From contig JAODUP010000417.1 of assembly GCA_025642065.1 (NCBI GenBank), forward strand, positions 531,001 to 595,000: a stretch of 64,000 nucleotides of DNA, read 5' to 3'. The stretch comes from Paralvinella palmiformis (lineage: Eukaryota; Annelida; Polychaeta; Terebellida; Alvinellidae). Position numbers and translations under genes: made by a program. The notes beneath the pieces are model-generated. The model was not told the origin of the DNA and did not search any database. It was given only the letters and a program-made list of their open reading frames with translations. Of the stretch, positions 9,545 to 21,225 are shown one piece after another; the first letter of the stretch is position 1, and the number at the start of each line of letters is the position of its first letter.

Positions 9545-9970
9545 TCACTATTATAACAATTTACGTCGGCGCTTTAGCATACCGTTATGGCGGAATTGCC
9601 GTTCTATATATTGACATTTTCAAATCAGACTGCTATACAAACTATACTTATAATATAGGGATTTATTACAGATAAAGAGACTAAAGTTAGCCTTGAATAT
9701 CATAGTACAGACTGGACATAACTGGACCTATGAAAGATAATTCTATACCCACACACAACTAAGGTGGATTTTTATATGCAATTAAAGTCATTATATAAAA
9801 CACACCAACCATGCGAGCTTTGTCCAGTGCCACCGTTCGAGATACAATGCAGTGTTTCTATTCCTGAGGTAGGTGCGTTTATAATGCTTTAAGAGCGTAC
9901 TGCTACTGCCATTTAAATGCTGTATAACCAGGCCAAACACCATAACGATGTCCCTCCAAAGATGCAAATA
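9545..9970 (-). repeat. Partial tandem duplicate of module G
   Basis: It repeats the part of G found at about 8,970-9,370: TCGGCGCTTTAGCATACCG, ACATTTTCAAATCAGAC, CATAACTGGACCTA, TTATATAAAACACACCAACC and GTATAACCAGGCCAAACAC. Divergence from the first copy is considerable, so the duplication is old. The 31,140-32,305 copy has a similar internal duplication. Confidence 0.75.
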
Positions 9971-9971
9971 T

Positions 9972-10062
9972 ACGTGTGTGTGTGTTTGTTTGTGTGTGTA
10001 TGTGTGTATATGTGTGTGTGTCTGGGAGTGAGTGGGTGAATGTTTGTGCGTGTTTGTGTGTG
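9972..10062. repeat. GT-rich microsatellite
   Basis: Imperfect GT repeats with GTTT and GGGAGTGAGT interruptions, at the end of the duplicated module G. Confidence 0.93.
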
Positions 10063-10139
10063 TTGTTTTTTCGTTCATTCTTCAGAAATAGTGGGTCATA
10101 ATGTTAGACAAGCTACGAAACTACAGTTATGAATTTGTA

Positions 10140-10393
10140 TTTCTAAATACTATATGTATTAGTATGCACTCGTGGTATTATTGCTTATGCTGCATGGCTG
10201 ATGCCAATAAATGGTGAACACTCTAGGAAATAGAAAAGGGGATTATTGGAAAATAATTATTCCGGTTTTATGTATGGCATGCATTTGTATTATGGCCAGG
10301 GGAAACCAATCTAAGAATAAATATAAAGAAATGTAATTTCCCTGGAAAACTAACTTATATGCAATCTATTTATTTATGGATAATTTGCAAAAG

Positions 10394-10452
<59 letters not shown>

Positions 10453-10850
10453 CGTGTGAGTGTGCACGTGTGTGTGTGTGCGTGCGTGCGAATTTGGTCA
10501 CAGATAGATACAATGATAATTATTTGAAGATATTTCGGTTTTCTTTATTTTGTTTAACATGATTAACAGTCTCATAGGGAGCTAGCAATCTTGTTTTGTA
10601 TAGGTACCAATTTTAGATTGAAGCAGCATCTGTGTAATGTGAAACTTGCCAATAGACTTTTCGATTTATCCTGTTAGTATATATATAATTAAGTCTCAAT
10701 TAGCAAGTTCATAAATTAAGTTTACGCTTATAACATTATTTTATAATATAATATCTATACTTTTTAATGACTCCATTAACAAACCTGCAAAAGATATTAA
10801 GATTGTCATGGCTTATGAAGAGAAACCAATTTTAATTTAATTTGAAGCTA
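10140..10850 (-). repeat. Left end of module A, inverted
   Basis: Reverse-complemented, this matches the start of module A at about 33,900-34,160. The clearest matches are CTCATAGGGAGCTAGC at 10,573 against GCTCCCTATGAG at 34,011, and AACACTCTAGGAAATAGAAA near 10,218 against TTTCTATTTCCTAGGATGTT near 34,118. A (TA)n-(GT)n array (10,398-10,490) interrupts it. Confidence 0.65.
10398..10490. repeat. Compound (TA)n-(GT)n microsatellite
   Basis: About 16 TA units followed by GT repeats with GCGT and GCAC interruptions. Confidence 0.96.
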
Positions 10851-12060
10851 AACACAGTATCTATAAATGAAAATAATTAAATCATATAGCTCTGTTTCTA
10901 TCGATAATAAAAAAATTGTGAAATCACTGTGCCTAATTAAATCATTTATTACACTTTATATGAGTCTATATCTCGGCTAGAGTCGATATCATTCGAATGT
11001 GCACTTATATTTTCGGATACACGAATCTGCTGTGACGCGACTGGGCTGCTTAATGGGAATATTATGCTTAATATTGTAGCAATTTTACTCTGCCTTAACA
11101 TAGACTATATGTTGGTACAATAAGATAATTTAGTAGTATTGCTCCAAGAAATATTTGAATCACCAGGACATAATTTATATTCTTCATGCGAGGTGTTTAT
11201 GTCATGAGGGGATTATATCTTGGCGGGATTATATCCGAGCAATTACGTCCGTAATACCGGAATATTTACATCTTTTGTCACCTAGAAATTCGGGTGTTAA
11301 ATATTTAACCAAGGATGTTGCACATATGTTTGGATTTGAAAATAGAAACCAATATTACGGTTATGGAAAATGCCTTCTTATGAATAATATGGAGACGAAC
11401 TTTAGTAGCTCCTTTAGCTTAATCAACAATATCACTGATTTGGATCAGTGAATAAAACCAATTCCAAAGCAAGCACAACGCTGAGTCACTAGAAGAATGT
11501 ATCATGGATATGCTTTGAAACATCATGGGATATTGAAAGTGCTTCTAGGGTTAGATGTCCTAATGGTCTTGTTATATAGACATTAATCTTGTTTTCTAAG
11601 ATGGGCTCAACGTCCATATATAATAACTACTGTTATATTTTAGGAAATAGTGTATCTAATACTGGATTAAAGCTTAAGGTTTGTAATTTAAAAATTGACA
11701 CATTACTACAGAGAACAGGTCATTGAATGATATAGAAACTCCACGAAATCTTTAATAGATAGCTTATTTTTAAGCAGCAACCAAATTGTATGTCCTTTAT
11801 ATGTCCAAAAACTTAACGTACCATTACGCTACTCAGGACACTGACAATTTGAGTGCAGTTTTCTTATTATTTGTATTGTATAATTTATATTCCTTTGATA
11901 AGCCGCCTTGCCTAGCAATCAAAGTGATCAATAACAAAAGACTGGATACCGTGGTATACATTGTGAGAAAATATTGAAGAAAATACCAAAAAACGTTTTC
12001 CTGATTTGGATTTTCTATTTTCTTTGGTGCTGAATTTTAGTAAGTGTTATTGCAAAAGTT
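10851..12060. other. Unassigned AT-rich sequence
   Basis: I matched nothing here to the other modules. It contains one open frame of 98 codons (11,155-11,451, + strand) that includes a dibasic-poor, mixed-composition peptide with no recognisable domain. At this base composition a chance frame of that length is possible, so it is not called a gene. Confidence 0.5.
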
Positions 12061-12411
12061 GTTGATGTTTTACGTGTGTGTATGAGCGTGTGTGTATGTA
12101 TCAACATGTGTACTTTTCTGTGAACTTGTGGGTGTAAATGGGTGCGTTGGTATATTATGTGTGCATACATGCATGTGTCTATGAATATGTATGGTTGTAT
12201 GTCTGTATGTATAGTATATGCGTGTGTGTATGTTTGCATGCGTGTGTTAGGGCTTATATAGACACTCTCACTTCCTATCTCACATACACAAGCACACACA
12301 CACATAAATAAATTGATACAGACATGCACACACAAACACACCTAAACAAACACACAAGGACAGACACACACATACGTACGCACACGCACACACATATACG
12401 CAGAACATCCC

Positions 12412-12496
<85 letters not shown>

Positions 12497-12517
12497 CATA
12501 TATTAATATAATTAATA

Positions 12518-12576
<59 letters not shown>
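12061..12576. repeat. Microsatellite cluster: GT, CA, (TA)n, (TA)n
   Basis: GT/TATG-rich at 12,070-12,245, CA-rich at 12,285-12,405, (TA)n at 12,414-12,493, a short AT spacer with ATTAATAT words, and a second (TA)n at 12,524-12,576. GT on the left and CA on the right give the cluster inverted symmetry. Confidence 0.95.
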
Positions 12577-12578
<2 letters not shown>

Positions 12579-12949
12579 CATTCATATATACAAATATATG
12601 CTCTGTCTCATTAAGAAATCTGCATATTGGTCTTTCACAAGTATTTCATTTAATAGTGAAGCTTGTATTCAATTCAGTCGAACACATCCACGGGGACATC
12701 TCGGGAAATTAGAGCTATTTCCCAAGTGTATACCGTATTACACTAGAGAAGAAAGATTACAGATACGATGAAAACGTTCATTAGCGCAATAATGTAATAT
12801 TGTTATACCATACATATTATCCATTTTTCGTATAATCTACAAATCAATTTATTTTAAACTTTAATTGCGTTGATAGATTGCAGCACTGAATGACAGCTAG
12901 CGCAAATATTGATGCATTTATTGATCAAGACATCAACATCTCAACTCTC
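12577..12949. other. Unassigned AT-rich spacer
   Basis: No feature recognised. Confidence 0.5.
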
Positions 12950-13135
12950 AATGGAGCATTCAACGCACGCTGCTACTATAGGCACATTGTGTGATATTCT
13001 GTCAGCTTCTCACTTCTGCCTGAGTTACCCAGCTGCTACATCATAGTATTACATCTGCAGAGTCTCGAATAAGCAACATTTCGATTACGAGTTCTACCTT
13101 TTAACTAGCTGGGCCATCACAGCTCGACTTAAAGA
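12950..13135 (-). mobile_element. SINE family B relic (tRNA-derived)
   Basis: A degraded copy of the element at 63,300-63,632. Shared landmarks in order are CATCTCAACTCTCAATGG (CATCTCAACTCCCA in the better copy), GGAGCATTCAACGCACG, GAGTTACCCAGCTGCTACAT, GCAGAGTCTCGAA and GCCATCACAGCTCG. The minus strand begins with a tRNA-like head (CGAGCTGTGATGGCCCAGCT) and keeps a weak B-box-like GTAATCGAAAT. It lacks the (ATT)n tail. Confidence 0.75.
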
Positions 13136-13689
<554 letters not shown>

Positions 13690-13690
<1 letters not shown>

Positions 13691-14250
13691 CAAGCACTTA
13701 CATAAATTATTCAATAAAGCAAACAAACAGTGGTCAAGCAATTCCTTGACACTTGAATTTCACATTTCTATTTTGTGATAGCATTCGTATTAATTAATGA
13801 TAAATAATAAAAAATCGATGCTTTCTAGCAAAAATATAACATCACATTATGTTGAACATCATTATCCTGTGCCTCATTAGCAATAACATGCTGAAGTTAT
13901 CTGTTGAAAGTTGTGCATGAGGATGTAAGGTTCAAATCCAGGGATAGATTCACTCGCTGATGGCAACAACTTATTAACAGAACATGTGTATATGAGTTAG
14001 ATTTAATCCGAACGCATTTGACACTAATATCTCCTGGGTATGACTGCTGGTGCATAATAAAAGGTATTTAAGTCTTTGGAGATATCCAAAGGAAGCTACA
14101 TCGGAGGTCAAATTCAATTAACTAACTCAATTTCGAAAATATATTTTACAGAAAATCTAGTTGGTAAGATGTGATGGGTCTGCTAGCTCCTCTAACTGAC
14201 CGTATTGTTCCTTTCTCTCTGCCCAACTGTCTATGTCGTTGGAAAAGTGG
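13690..14250 (+). repeat. Module H, unit 2 left copy
   Basis: It matches 32,455-33,105 closely. Landmarks are AATTATTCAATAAAGCAAAC, TGATAAATAATAAAAAATCG, TTCTAGCAAAAATATA, GATTCACTCGCTGATGGC, TTTAATCCGAACGCATTTGA and TGCTAGCTCCTCTAACTGA. No conserved open frame. Confidence 0.8.
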
Positions 14251-14254
14251 AAAA

Positions 14255-14462
14255 TTCAATCAAATATTAAAGACATTAAATAAATTAAAATAGTCAGTCA
14301 TATCAAAGCACACTAATTTGATGAAACATTGTTATATCCACACTATGGACAAATTCTCGGAGATCTGTATATATACTCATAATAAATTCATCATCTGATG
14401 CGGCTTAAAAGGCAGCTTTCAGTATTATGGCCATCGGAAATCCTTCGAGAGTAGCCACGCCG
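14255..14462 (+). repeat. Module I, unit 2 copy (truncated)
   Basis: It matches 8,075-8,240 and 33,120-33,270: TTCAATCAAATATTAAAGAC, TATATCCACACTATGGACAA, GGCTTAAAAGGCAGC and GGAAATCCTTCGAGAG. The right half seen in units 1 and 3 is missing. A SINE head begins at the break. Confidence 0.8.
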
Positions 14463-14532
14463 GAATTCGTATAGGGGTGGGATGTTAGGGATATGTAGCC
14501 TAACACCCTACCGCTAAGCCTCCCAGGCGCAT
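14453..14532 (-). mobile_element. tRNA-like SINE head, fragment
   Basis: On the minus strand this starts GCGCCTGGGAGGCTTAGCGG and continues TAGGGTGTTAGGC, which has the form of an RNA polymerase III A box. The other end reads CGAATTCCGGCGTGGC, resembling a damaged B box. It is about 80 bp, the length of a tRNA. The body and tail of the SINE are absent. It sits exactly between modules I and B. Confidence 0.65.
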
Positions 14533-14559
14533 ATGTGGATAAGCTGGGGGTATTTATTT

Positions 14560-14900
14560 AATACTTAGTATTCCCTTTTCTTAGGTAGGCTGGCTAAGTT
14601 TTAGACAGTCGTAACTCTTTTTATTTCCTTGGGATGATTACCCAAAACATCAAAAGTCTACACGAACACAATTAATTTGTGTTTATCTGAACATTAAAAG
14701 TTGTGTATTTTAAGGACAATAATGATAAAGGTTACTTAAATGCCCGAAATCTACGATAACCACGATTAGTGATAATTTGTATTGCCATTATTTAACTAAG
14801 TATAAACTTTGATAAGAGGCAAGTATAATTGTAGATACTTAACAATAGCGCCATTGTTGACTCATTGTTTTTAAATTCTCCAGGTTGTAATTCTCCAGCA
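14560..14900 (+). repeat. Module B, unit 2 copy
   Basis: It matches 25,725-26,030 and, more weakly, 38,380-38,720. Landmarks are GGCTGGCTAAGTTTTAGACA then GTCGTAACT, AGGACAATAATGATAAAGGT, TAGTGATAATTTGTATT and AACAATAGCGCCATTGTTGA. It runs directly into module C. Confidence 0.75.
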
Positions 14901-14904
14901 AGTA

Positions 14905-16440
14905 TTTTGTATGTTTTTCAGATAATATCAATAGTATTGCTCCGGTGTTCCGCCAATTTCACGAACGAGTAATATATCCCTATTACTCCTCGTAAATTGA
15001 TTATGTTGCCCTTAGTGCTTATATTACAAAATCTAAGTTTTACCTTTTTATTTCTTCTTCTATACACTCCTTACTCTTTGAGTATAATCGTACACTCCCA
15101 GTTACTTACTACATATAAATGCCACCAAAAATATTTACCTCATTCCGGTTTCTCTTCAAGAGTTATTTAACATAGTGGAAGTCGAGAACACAGAGGGAAC
15201 GATAACAACTGTTGTATTGTCTTGTATTTTCAAAATATGTTATGTTTATATCACGGTCTTCTACTTATACTGCCATACCTGTCTCTATCTTGGAAACCTT
15301 TCGTCAATTGTCATATTTTGTGAAATTTCATTCCCTTTAGCTGATTGCTATTGATCTATTTTATCATACCATACAGTAGATAATCGGATCTGTTAGTAAA
15401 AAAATTAGATTAAATTACTAATATGAGAGATCAGTTAACCATGACTGTTATCCAATTTGACCCTAAGAGTACTCATATTAGAAAGACTTATTACCAACTA
15501 TTCCTATAGATGGATGGCTAATTGAGATAGATTGATACCGTTTATCATGATAAATTATTTATTTATTATGTATTATTATTAAGTTAAAGATCATATAATT
15601 TCACATTTTACACACGTTTTGATTAAAATGAGCTGCTAATTGTATCATTTGTCAATAGGGTAAACATAATCACATGCATTTTACGGTAATATCGGATCAC
15701 AGTGAATAATCATGATAATGATCACGACAAATACCTTTCGTGCTCAAGGTATCGCCGAATGGTGCCAGAAGGAAAACGAAAAGAATACCTCGTGAAAAAC
15801 TGCTAGATATTATTAATATCACATTTAATTATACTATGTCGATAACAACTTTTGCACACAATTTTAGGATGGATATAGGACAATGGTGAAAAAGTACCAT
15901 ACACATTTTAGATTTTTGCATTCAAAGGAAATGTGCCTCAAATTTATTGATTTTGAAGGAGCTTTTATTCATTATTCTCAATTTCTGTATTTAAAAGATT
16001 CACTGTCTAATTTAGAAATTGCATTTGTCGTATGGCCTGAAATTCTGAGTTAATAGAACAATCTTGCAGTTGAGGGGACGGTTTAATATTAGTGATACCT
16101 CTGTTGTGTAAATTTTGACATTTTTAAAATATACAAACTCTAAGATGTATACAAACCTATATTCTTATACTAACATAATTACCTGGCACAAACATAAGTA
16201 TACTGCTCCACTGACTAGAACATATGTGTTGTATTCTAATCTATTCACTGATAAACATCACAGCTACCATAACTAGATTTTAGATTATGTTCTTTTAAAC
16301 TGATCAAAAATAAAAAATAAAATGTATATGTAAAACATACCAAAAACTTAGTGTTGGTGCCATTAATATTACTGCATAAAACTATGTGTTGTTAAGAGAG
16401 GATAAATAGGTAATATATGTGTGTTAGTTAATTATGTTCA
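14905..16440 (+). repeat. Module C, unit 2 copy
   Basis: Colinear with 300-2,480 and 39,900-41,640. Shared phrases are AATGCCACCAAAAATATTTA, ACCTTTCGTCAATTGTCATA, ACCATACAGTAGATAATCGG, TAGGGTAAACATAATCACAT and TTGCATTTGTCGTATGGCC. Compared with unit 1, internal deletions have removed parts around unit 1 positions 860-1,080 and 1,440-1,800. Non-coding. Confidence 0.8.
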
Positions 16441-16544
16441 AATTTTAAAGTTTCATATGCCAAAAGATAATATACACAACACTTGAGCAGAGAGTCGAAT
16501 AAGCATATCGCAGGCAGATATCGATCGATTAAACTGCATCAATT

Positions 16545-16675
16545 CCATGATGTGTGTGTATGACTGCGTGTATTGTGTGTATGTGTACGTTTGTAAATGT
16601 GCGCTTGTGTGTATGTATATGCGTGTATACATATGTGTGTCTATATGTAAGTATGTGTGTTGGTACGTATGTTTT

Positions 16676-16725
<50 letters not shown>

Positions 16726-16790
16726 TGTGTGTGTGTGTGTGTATGTGTGTGTGTGTGTGTCTGTGTGTGTCTCTGCGTGTGTGTGTGCAC
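16545..16790. repeat. Compound (GT)n-(TA)n-(GT)n microsatellite
   Basis: GT/TATG-rich from 16,545, (TA)n at 16,678-16,722, then GT repeats to 16,790. The long Tyr-Val-Cys and Thr-His frames across it are simple-repeat translations. Confidence 0.96.
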
Positions 16791-17120
16791 TGTTAAATAT
16801 AAACTTTTGGCATAACAATATTCATATAATTTCTCATATCATAGGCTGAATCATGCAGAACAAACATTTCATGTATATATTTTGGTCCCGGCACTTTTAC
16901 AATTTTACAGACTTTCATTAGAATCAGCTTAATTCTGTGAACATACAATAGTGGTTTATTACATTTTGTCCCTAATTCGGCATAAGAAGAAACATAGCCA
17001 CTATAAATATAGCGAAGTGATCGATTCTGATCCATCATACCCTCACCACACAGTTTGGCAAAAACTGACACTCAAATATAATATTCTTTTCATCAAGGCT
17101 TAGCATATGTATGTACATAT
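16791..17120. other. Unassigned spacer
   Basis: A 92-codon minus-strand open frame spans part of it (16,793-17,071). It has mixed composition but no domain I recognise and no partner in the other units. I treat it as chance. Confidence 0.45.
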
Positions 17121-17124
17121 GTGT

Positions 17125-17950
17125 ATATGTATGTGTATAATAAGGAACAGGCACAACTCAAACTGTGAAATCAAACTTTAGCGACGTTTCATGATGATAC
17201 ATGTGTAATGTTTCGCCAGTCCCTAATCCGCCAAGCAAAAACAAAAAGCGAATCACCTACAGCCGTGGAGTTTGGGAGTAGAACAACCAAGTAAAATCAC
17301 GCCAGTAGTGAGAATTTTACCATTTTTCAATTCTGTATCTTTCTTAAAAGTAGTACTTTATAAACTAAGCCAATTGTCAGTGTTTTAAAAGGTTAGTTTG
17401 TACAACGGGCAGGCATCATGAAGCGACAACTATTAAAACTGTTAGCTTAATTGCTATTAAAAGACTGACATCTGCGATGAAACATACCGTAATACGCATC
17501 ATGGCCGCAGTACTGTTTTTGAATGCTATAGTACAAAAGATGAAGATGATGATGATTGATGTTGTACGGCCACTTTTGTGCACAGGGTAGGCTAAATGGG
17601 CCGAGCGACCTCCAAAGGTAATGAGACGAAGTGAAAGACGAAACAACCTTCAGATATGACCACGCCGAGATTCGAACACGGGTGGTAGTGATCTGTGGTC
17701 CAGCACGCTACCTCTAGACCACGGAGGCGCCCAAAAACTGGTCCCACATACAACTAAGGTGAATTTTATATGTAACTAAAGTTGTTATATAAAACACAAC
17801 AACCATGTGAGCTGTGTCGAATGCCACCGCTTGAGATGCGATGCAGTGTTTCTAATCCTGAGTCAGGGATACTTACACCGCTGGATAACAAGGCTAAACA
17901 CATAAACAGCGTCCCTCCAAAGGCGCAAATAGTGTATTCAGGTTTACATA
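17125..17950 (-). repeat. Module G, reversed copy split by a SINE
   Basis: The left part (17,130-17,535) matches 8,575-9,035: GTGTATAATAAGGAACAGGC, AAAGCGAATCACCTACAGCC, GGGCAGGCATCATGAAGCGA and ACATCTGCGATGAAAC. The right part (17,740-17,950) matches 9,180-9,370: TATATAAAACACAACAACCA, GGATAACAAGGCTAAACACA and CGTCCCTCCAAAGGCGCAAA. A SINE-A copy lies between. About 150 bp of G present in other copies is missing at the insertion. Confidence 0.85.
17539..17732 (-). mobile_element. SINE family A, near-full copy (tRNA-derived)
   Basis: On the minus strand it starts GGCGCCTCCGTGGTCTAGAG, with an A box at 17,704-17,721 (TGGTCTAGAGGTAGCGTG) and a B box at 17,667-17,677 (GTTCGAATCTC). A body follows (TTGTTTCGTCTTTCACTTCG, then CCATTTAGCCTACCCTGTG), and it ends in a TCATCATC-type tail. 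This is the standard layout of a tRNA-derived SINE of about 190 bp. CAAAA flanks both sides (17,534 and 17,732) and may be a target duplication, but it is too short to be sure. It cannot be a functional tRNA because the acceptor and anticodon arms do not pair well. Confidence 0.85.
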
Positions 17951-18029
17951 CACTTTTCTTTGAATGCGTATACCTGGAAACATAGTACGTGTGTGTATAT
18001 ATGGATGTATGTGTGTTGATAAAAAAGTT

Positions 18030-18039
18030 ATATATATAA

Positions 18040-18101
<62 letters not shown>

Positions 18102-18238
18102 GTGTGTTTGTGTGTGTGTATTGTATGTGTGTATGGTTGTGTATGCCTAGCTAGTGTCAGTACTGTATACATTAGACCCACACACATTTAAACATACACA
18201 TACACACACTCTGACACACACACACAGTCCTACTCATA

Positions 18239-18315
<77 letters not shown>

Positions 18316-18341
18316 TATATATATATATATATATATATATG

Positions 18342-18380
<39 letters not shown>
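18030..18380. repeat. Compound microsatellite: (TA)n-GT...CA-(TA)n-GT
   Basis: (TA)n at about 18,045-18,098, GT-rich to 18,145, CA-rich at 18,178-18,230, then a long interrupted (TA)n at 18,236-18,380 leading to GTGTGCGC. The GT and CA blocks give it inverted symmetry. Confidence 0.95.
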
Positions 18381-18382
<2 letters not shown>

Positions 18383-18409
18383 TGTGTGTGTGCGCCCGCG
18401 CCTGTGTAT

Positions 18410-18850
18410 GTATGTATAATTAGACACAATCTCTTAATCATTCTATTTTCTCTTTGAACACTACTATACCACGTAGGATGATAATCATTTGCTTTAGCCT
18501 TATTACATATAAATAGATCAAATTATAAAGCTTTTAATCATTGTTGTCCTGGTGTATGCTTATTCTCCAGGATAGTCTATGAAATAATTATGATGGGGAA
18601 GCATCATGTGCCATGGGCATACTGTAATTTGTTAATGGAACGTCCACCAGCTTTACATATATCGTCTAGATTGTCCATAGTCCATTACTGAAATGATTAA
18701 TCTCTTTGGAAATGGCATATCAATACGTCATATATTTACCACGTCACAAACGAATTTTATTACACAAAAACGTCGTTTTAACGCCTACTCGATCAGGAAT
18801 TACACTCACTTAATGAAAAATAAATAAATGCTTATTTTAAGTATTTGGTG
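18410..18850 (+). repeat. Module E, unit 2 copy
   Basis: It matches 42,380-42,900 along its length and 5,810-6,125 in the right part. Landmarks are TAGACACAATCTCTTAATCA, CTCTTTGAACACTACTATAC, TAATGGAACGTCCACCAGC, AGTCCATTACTGAAATGATT and CGATCAGGAATTACACTCAC. In reverse complement its middle reads INHFSNGL, an in-frame stop, then TIY and VPLTNY, with the same spacing as the D core. Confidence 0.8.
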
Positions 18851-19239
18851 TGTAGGTAAGCTGGTTGACGCAACATCTGCTTGCAGTATTTTGTATCCAG
18901 AGATTACCCAGTGAGCATTCATTTATCATTCAGAATTCCCTTGTGGTGCACAGGTAACATGTAACTTTTCCTTTTTGAGGGCCATGGCTCGTTTGTTAGA
19001 CATAAAGCATAAGAAGCACACCCCTTTAATGGGTGTGAAGAAGATGCCTGTCCAGATTTGTAATTTTCAACATTAGTATTGATTTCTGCTCATTTATGTG
19101 AGTAATCACTAAACTAACAGAAAATGTAATCCGAAAATAATAATACGTATACGAATGCTTGTGTATTTAATACCACTACATATCTACCATTATTTATGTG
19201 TACTTATCCAATATCTGTTTTCTCTCTCTCTCGTTGTCC

Positions 19240-19281
<42 letters not shown>

Positions 19282-19619
19282 CTGTATGTTCAATAGGCAT
19301 GGTGCTGTAGAATATACTGTATTATGCAATAGATCACTTTATACATAAATATCTCAGTTGATCCGGAAAATTACATCATTTAACAAGAAACAGACGGATA
19401 ACCTAACTGGCTTACTTTGCGGCAAGTTTGAGTCTATATTTATATAGCAAAATGGATCATTGTATCATATATAAATTGTATCAAAAGCAATTTCTGCAAA
19501 TTTCTTTTACTTCTTTTCTTAATTAATTGATGGCATTGTTCTTTGATATTGATCTGGCTTTTGATGGGATACAAAACTAAATCTCATTTGCCAAGAAATG
19601 AATGAATCTACTACTATCA
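18851..19619. other. E-to-F linker with (TA)n
   Basis: Unassigned sequence with a CT-rich tract (19,220-19,234) and (TA)n at about 19,243-19,280. No gene or shared module seen. Confidence 0.5.
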
Positions 19620-20090
19620 TTTATTTCTAATATAATGTTTAGTAGCGTAAAGTATATATGAGGATATGTGGAGATAATGTAAGTTGGGATTGAAATACAT
19701 TTCGAGGCAAATGGTGGCGTGTTCCATATATTGCGGAAACATATATTGCTGGTTCCATTTACACATTGTTTTCTCTTATACAGTATTAGGTTTTGGTTAA
19801 AGACAGATATACAGCAAACACGTTGCACTTCGGATATACATAGTATTTATATTGTTACTCATCGTTCACTTCTTTTAATATAGGATACTTTAACTTTTCA
19901 TATATTTAGGAGACTGTGTGTTTACTTTGAGCATACTAATTGTTAATATACAGGATCCAAAGGCTTGGTAGTGTAATGGTTGAATACAATATTCCTGTCT
20001 GCAGATGTGTTATGTCTGCATATCGTGTCTTTTAAATTTGCATTCTTCACTAGCTGATGAAATTTGATGCAAAGGTAATATCATATATAT
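19620..20090 (+). repeat. Module F, unit 2 copy
   Basis: It matches 6,220-6,480 and 6,865-6,950: GTAAAGTATATATGAGGATA, AAATGGTGGCGTGTTCC, TGGTTCCATTTACACATTG, ATATACAGCAAACACGTTG, then CAGGATCCAAAGG. Near 19,957-19,985 the phrase TTGGTAGTGTAATGGTTGAA looks like a tRNA A box, with no convincing B box. An 83-codon minus frame is not conserved in unit 1. Confidence 0.75.
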
Positions 20091-20204
20091 CGTCCATTAT
20101 GTGTAGGTGCATCTCTCGAGATGGAAGATAAAATGAAACATTTATGCTGGGTAAGATAAGGATTGTATTATATCTTAATTGGTGGCACCATTAATGCTCA
20201 GCTT

Positions 20205-20466
<262 letters not shown>

Positions 20467-20469
20467 CAT

Positions 20470-20960
20470 TTAAACAAGCTGCCCACAAACTTATCACAGG
20501 CAACTAGTATCAAATAATATCAAGTTATGTACCAAATTACAAATAAGTTCCTCACGTTATCTGATCAAGTGAGTGCATCGGGATGAAAGGTTCAATTGCG
20601 GCTCGAATTATTCGCTGAAGGCAACAGCTTACTAACAGAGAGTGCGTGTGGGTCAGATTTAATCCGAACAAATTCGACAGTAAATTTCCTAGAATAGTGA
20701 ATCCTGATCGATGGGGTGATTGATGAAGTACAATGAAAGGCGGTCACGTCTCCTGAGGTACGGAAAGTAAGATAAATCCTTTGTCGGATTCAGATAACTC
20801 ACCTGGTGTCACAGAGATCATTTGAAGAAGATGTGGTTGTTACTATATGTTGGTATAGTTTCATTTCTATCTAATGGTATAGTTCATTTGCCTAACAGGT
20901 AATGTCGATTATACTCTGCGTATTTATTTTACTTTGTGTGGTTATATATTCGATATATTC
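20470..20960 (+). repeat. Module H, unit 2 right copy
   Basis: It matches 32,525-33,090 and 7,420-7,820: TGACATTTAAACAAGCTGCC, GTGAGTGCATCGGGATGAAA, AGATTTAATCCGAAC, TCCTAGAATAGTGAATCCTG and TTACTTTGTGTGGTTATATA. Relative to 32,455 it lacks part of the first 200 bp. Confidence 0.8.
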
Positions 20961-21129
20961 TGATATCAGTATATTTTAACGATTTAATTTAATTGATTAA
21001 GTTTAGTTTAGTTTATTTGTCTTTTTTAAATCATATTAATTACCACTATATGGTAATATTTTATTTTACATTTAATATATATTAGTCCATGTCATTTTAT
21101 CATTTACGTGTATATGTCTTGTATTTTAA

Positions 21130-21225
21130 AGCAATTTTGAACATGATATAGTTTATAAAAAGAGTGCTATATAAATATGATATGTAATAATAATAATAAT
21201 AGTAATAATATTAATAATAACCACA
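21130..21225 (+). repeat. SINE/LINE 3' tail with (ATA)n
   Basis: The phrase GAGTGCTATATAAATATGAT followed by (AATA/ATA)n is the mirror of the tail of SINE family B at 63,300-63,370 (ATTTATAGAGTGCCC next to AATAATA). Only the tail is recognisable, so the source element is uncertain. Confidence 0.5.

Noticed and set aside
17656..17732. Possible tRNA gene with A and B boxes
   Set aside because: The clover-leaf does not close and the sequence continues into a SINE body and tail, with sister copies at 23,205 and 48,615. It is a SINE head.
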